From Zoogloeaceae bacterium (GTDB lineage: Bacteria; Pseudomonadota; Gammaproteobacteria; Burkholderiales; Rhodocyclaceae): a stretch of 7,643 nucleotides of DNA. A program made the translations under genes and the position numbers. The notes under the pieces are model-generated. The model worked only from the letters and a program-made list of their open reading frames with translations, searched no databases and was not told the origin of the DNA. How positions within the stretch are numbered: position 1 is the first letter of the stretch; the number at the start of each line of letters is the position of its first letter. The stretch covers positions 1-7,643 of the forward strand of contig JAISLJ010000048.1 in the NCBI GenBank assembly GCA_031290955.1. The letters run 5' to 3'. This document shows, piece by piece, positions 5,893 through 7,643 of this stretch.

Positions 5893-6625
5893 ATGACAGA
5901 AAACTTCCTGCCCACGGAGATCATCGAGGGCGAAATCGGACTGATCATCGATTACCGGGCGGGACAGACTCCGGCCATTGACGTGCTTTCCGGCGCGATG
6001 CGCTTCATCGAGGCGCTGGACGTCCTGGACAAGGCGCTGCTTTCTTCTGTTGATACCTCTCTTGAACCCGTCTCCATCCTGAATGACGTACAGCGTTCTT
6101 CCCTGAAGTTTCTTTTGGCGCGCCTTGAAAAACGTTCCAGACGACGCGCTCAAAAACCTGGAATGGAAAAAATGGGTGGGGAATCTGCTGGTCAAGGGGA
6201 AATACCGGCTCTTGAAGCGGATTGGCGCGGACACGCCGGAAATTGCCCGCGAACTGGAAGCCCCCTCCACCGATTACTCGCAAGTGCCTGACGTTCTGGT
6301 CGCCTATCGCCTGCCCCGGCTCCCCGATGTCCTTGACGCCCTGGAAGATGTTCAAAACGCCCGCGCCGCCATTTCCTGCCCCGTGACCGTGCAAACAGAA
6401 TTGGGCAATGTCGAACTGGAAGCCCTGCCCATGCCTGCCCAGGCGACAGCCCAAAATGTCGGGAGCAGCATCACCAATCAGGGGGAAGAAATATTCCGGG
6501 TCAAATCGCCCGACATGCTGGGCGAGGCGCAATGGATCGTCTTGCGCAACAACCGCAATACGCGCGTGAATATGCTGCATCGCGGCTTCGTTGAAAGATA
6601 TAGTAATTCAGCTCAACAAGTATAG
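5893..6625 (+). pseudogene. Conserved-looking protein of unknown function, frameshifted and 3'-disrupted by IS630
   Basis: Starts at ATG 5893 behind GAGG (5883-5886; 6-nt spacing). The first frame gives MTENFLPTEIIEGEIGLIID and runs to about residue 80 (LARLEK). The meaningful reading then continues one frame over as NVPDDALKNLEWKKWVGNLL, and on to about 6598. The switch is at a run of five A (6128-6132); one more A would restore a single protein of about 240 residues. Composition is ordinary for the host and there is no signal peptide or membrane segment. The N-terminal part looks helical, with a basic WKKWVGNLLVKGKYRLLKR stretch, and the C-terminal part alternates hydrophobic residues (EEIFRVKSPDM; NTRVNMLHRGFVERY). 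From 6599 the frame runs into the IS630 end, giving the artificial tail SNSAQQV. I do not recognise the family. The pattern loosely recalls small defence or phage-associated proteins, but this is weak. Confidence 0.6.
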
Positions 6626-6642
6626 TGATTCAATTCAACAAG
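6599..6642. repeat. 22-bp tandem repeat at the IS630 left boundary
   Basis: TATAGTAATTCAGCTCAACAAG occupies 6599-6620 and its near copy occupies 6621-6642, with three mismatches (the sequence quoted is the 22-bp unit split here as TATAGTAATTC + AGCTCAACAAG). The second copy is followed by TACCA, and AAGTACCA resembles the AAGTATCA seen inside the opposite IS end, so the unit looks like the terminal inverted repeat in duplicate. IS630 elements insert at TA, and each unit begins with TA. Confidence 0.65.
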
Positions 6643-7421
6643 TACCAGCATGAAAATATTGATATATAGCGGAAGGCAAATCGTTACAGTGGGGGATTAT
6701 GTCTATTAATCCGCGTTTCATATTTGCCCAAGTTTTTTCGATAGGATTGAAGTCTGGTGAGTATGGAGGTAAAAACAAGAGTTTTATTCCATGGCGGCGA
6801 GCCAAATTACGCAACTTCTTTTTAGGGTGAAAAGAAGCGTTGTCCATGATTGCCGTGATGCCCTTCGGAACGGATTTGGCGAACGATGTTCTAAACCATT
6901 CCACGAAAGAGGCGCTGGTGGTATTTTCGGTATAGCAAAGCGGAGCGACGATTTTATCGCTGATTTTCAGCTGTCACGATATTTGTCCGTTGAAACTTTC
7001 TGCCGCGTTTGGTATCCTCGATTTTCACGCCACGCAAGGAACGTCCATGTTCCCGAACGAGTGGCTTGTTTATTCCGCTTTCGTCGATATAGACTCGTTT
7101 TTCTTCGGGGATTTTGGCGAGCAACTTTACAAATTCAGTTCTTGCCTGCCCCGATTTTTCGGAATAGGTAAATGTCTTTTTTATATGTAAAACCAAGCTG
7201 TACCAATCGTTTGTGTACAGCCGCCATGGAACAGTTGAATTTCTCAGAAAGTTCGCGAAGACACAAATCAGGTTTTTCCTCAACAGCCTTTTTGAGTTTT
7301 GTGGGATTTATCTTCCCTGCCTTGTTCTCGCGATTTTCGGTTTTGTCATTCATCCGCGCTATAGGCCATATATTTTCATCCTATCCTGTAAAAAATTGAT
7401 ACTTCTCATGTTAACATCCTA
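6601..7421 (-). mobile_element. Decayed IS630-family insertion sequence
   Basis: About 820 bp, visibly more AT-rich than its surroundings. It carries an IS630-type transposase on the minus strand. The right boundary is placed at the TATA of 7420-7423, from which the minus strand reads TATAGGATGTTAAC. The left boundary is at the TATA of 6599-6602. The inner part of both ends shares AAGTAYCA, but the outer parts match poorly. TA on both sides is compatible with the family's TA target duplication. Full-size relatives are usually 1.0-1.2 kb; the shortfall fits the missing N-terminal coding part. The insertion interrupts the unknown gene that starts at 5893. Confidence 0.85.
6635..7369 (-). pseudogene. 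IS630-family DDE transposase, N-terminal deletion and two frameshifts
   Basis: Three frames together give most of a transposase. The original start is visible as ATG 7369, reading MAYSAD, the hallmark IS630 beginning, but it meets a TGA two codons later. The helix-turn-helix that should follow is missing, and the next recognisable text is KINPTKLKKAVEEKPDLCLR (frame starting at 7353). A shift at the T-run 7177-7182 (A6 on the coding strand) leads to TFTYSEKSGQARTEFVKLL and VYIDESGINK. A second shift near 6963-6968 leads to SDKIVAPLCYTENTTSA, IMDNASFHPKK and PPYSPDFNPIEKTWANMK. The catalytic triad is present: Asp codon 7085-7083, Asp 6844-6842 and Glu 6739-6737. The stop (6637-6635) lies within the terminal repeat. 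The transposase cannot be active as it stands. Confidence 0.9.
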
Positions 7422-7455
7422 TATCAGTCAGTCCGGCGGGCATTCTCCCCCGTGG

Positions 7456-7482
7456 CAGGGGCGGGTTTGAAACCCGCCCCTG
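7456..7482. repeat. Perfect 27-bp palindrome (REP-like)
   Basis: CAGGGGCGGGTTT (7456-7468) is exactly complementary to AAACCCGCCCCTG (7470-7482), with a single G between them. There is no T-tract after it on either strand. Stand-alone palindromes of this kind occur as dispersed repeats in GC-rich proteobacterial genomes. It lies 33 bp outside the IS630 right end and directly before the autotransporter-like scrap. Confidence 0.85.
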
Positions 7483-7492
7483 CGTCCCTCCG

Positions 7493-7558
7493 CTCGATAT
7501 CGGCATCCAGGGCTACGCCGGCAAGCGCGAAGGCGTGACCGGAAGCTTCAAGGCGAAT
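7493..7558 (+). pseudogene. Fragment resembling the C-terminal strand of an autotransporter beta-barrel
   Basis: Twenty-two codons read LDIGIQGYAGKREGVTGSF followed by KAN. The (L)D(L/I)G(I/V)QGYxGxREGVxGS pattern is the familiar last-strand region of type V autotransporter outer-membrane barrels, which normally end a few residues later in an aromatic residue and a stop codon. Here the match ends at about 7558 and the frame stays open, without family character, to the window edge. Upstream of 7493 the frame runs into the palindrome, so only this scrap remains. It is too short for certainty. In 7559-7643 I see nothing I can support. Confidence 0.45.
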
Positions 7559-7643
7559 ACCGGTTCTGATGCCAAGTTGCGCTCAACAGGCCATTTATAC
7601 TCAAGTCTGACGTGTCGGGTTCGGTCATTTTTGGCGTATCGCG

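Noticed and set aside
6599..6642. CRISPR repeat or iteron array
   Set aside because: Only two units, directly adjacent without spacers, and positioned at an IS end.
7213..7470. Plus-strand 85-codon frame across the IS630 right end
   Set aside because: Antisense to the transposase remnant and crosses the IS boundary; chance frame.

Overview
The window reads as a GC-rich chromosomal stretch from a proteobacterium with anoxygenic phototrophic ancestry. Two long, intact genes support this. One is bchE on the plus strand, the oxygen-independent Mg-protoporphyrin monomethyl ester cyclase of bacteriochlorophyll synthesis. The other is a deaD/csdA-type DEAD-box RNA helicase on the minus strand. The left edge carries the last 43 codons of a CusA/CzcA-type heavy-metal RND efflux pump. 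I cannot name a genus from sequence alone.

Layout: 1-134 end of the RND pump gene; 135-385 intergenic with one hairpin; 386-1939 bchE; about 1895-2506 a dense mosaic of palindromic repeats lying between the convergent bchE and deaD 3' ends and providing the last codons of bchE; 2504-4438 (minus) deaD; 4439-4767 a long gene-free leader upstream of deaD. From 4768 to the right edge the window is mostly debris: a 5'-truncated ISNCY/IS1202-like element with an amber codon in its transposase (4768 to about 5380, minus); the remains of a phage-like gene joined to an intein C-terminal segment (about 5380-5845, minus); a frameshifted gene of unknown function with a good extended -10 promoter (5893-6625, plus); a decayed IS630-family element inserted in the 3' part of that gene (about 6601-7421, transposase on minus); a perfect 27-bp palindrome (7456-7482); and a short scrap that looks like the end of an autotransporter beta-barrel (7493-7558).

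How the genes relate: bchE and deaD are unrelated housekeeping or metabolic genes that converge on the repeat cluster. The right half looks like a landing site for mobile DNA, where each older insertion is truncated by a newer one: phage/intein gene cut by ISNCY, unknown gene cut by IS630. The most interesting item is the 49-residue intein C-terminal segment that starts at its own ATG behind a Shine-Dalgarno sequence. It is the size of a split-intein C-fragment and is followed by a domain resembling phage polyvalent-protein or toxin modules. The surrounding decay makes a degraded full-length intein gene an equally serious explanation.
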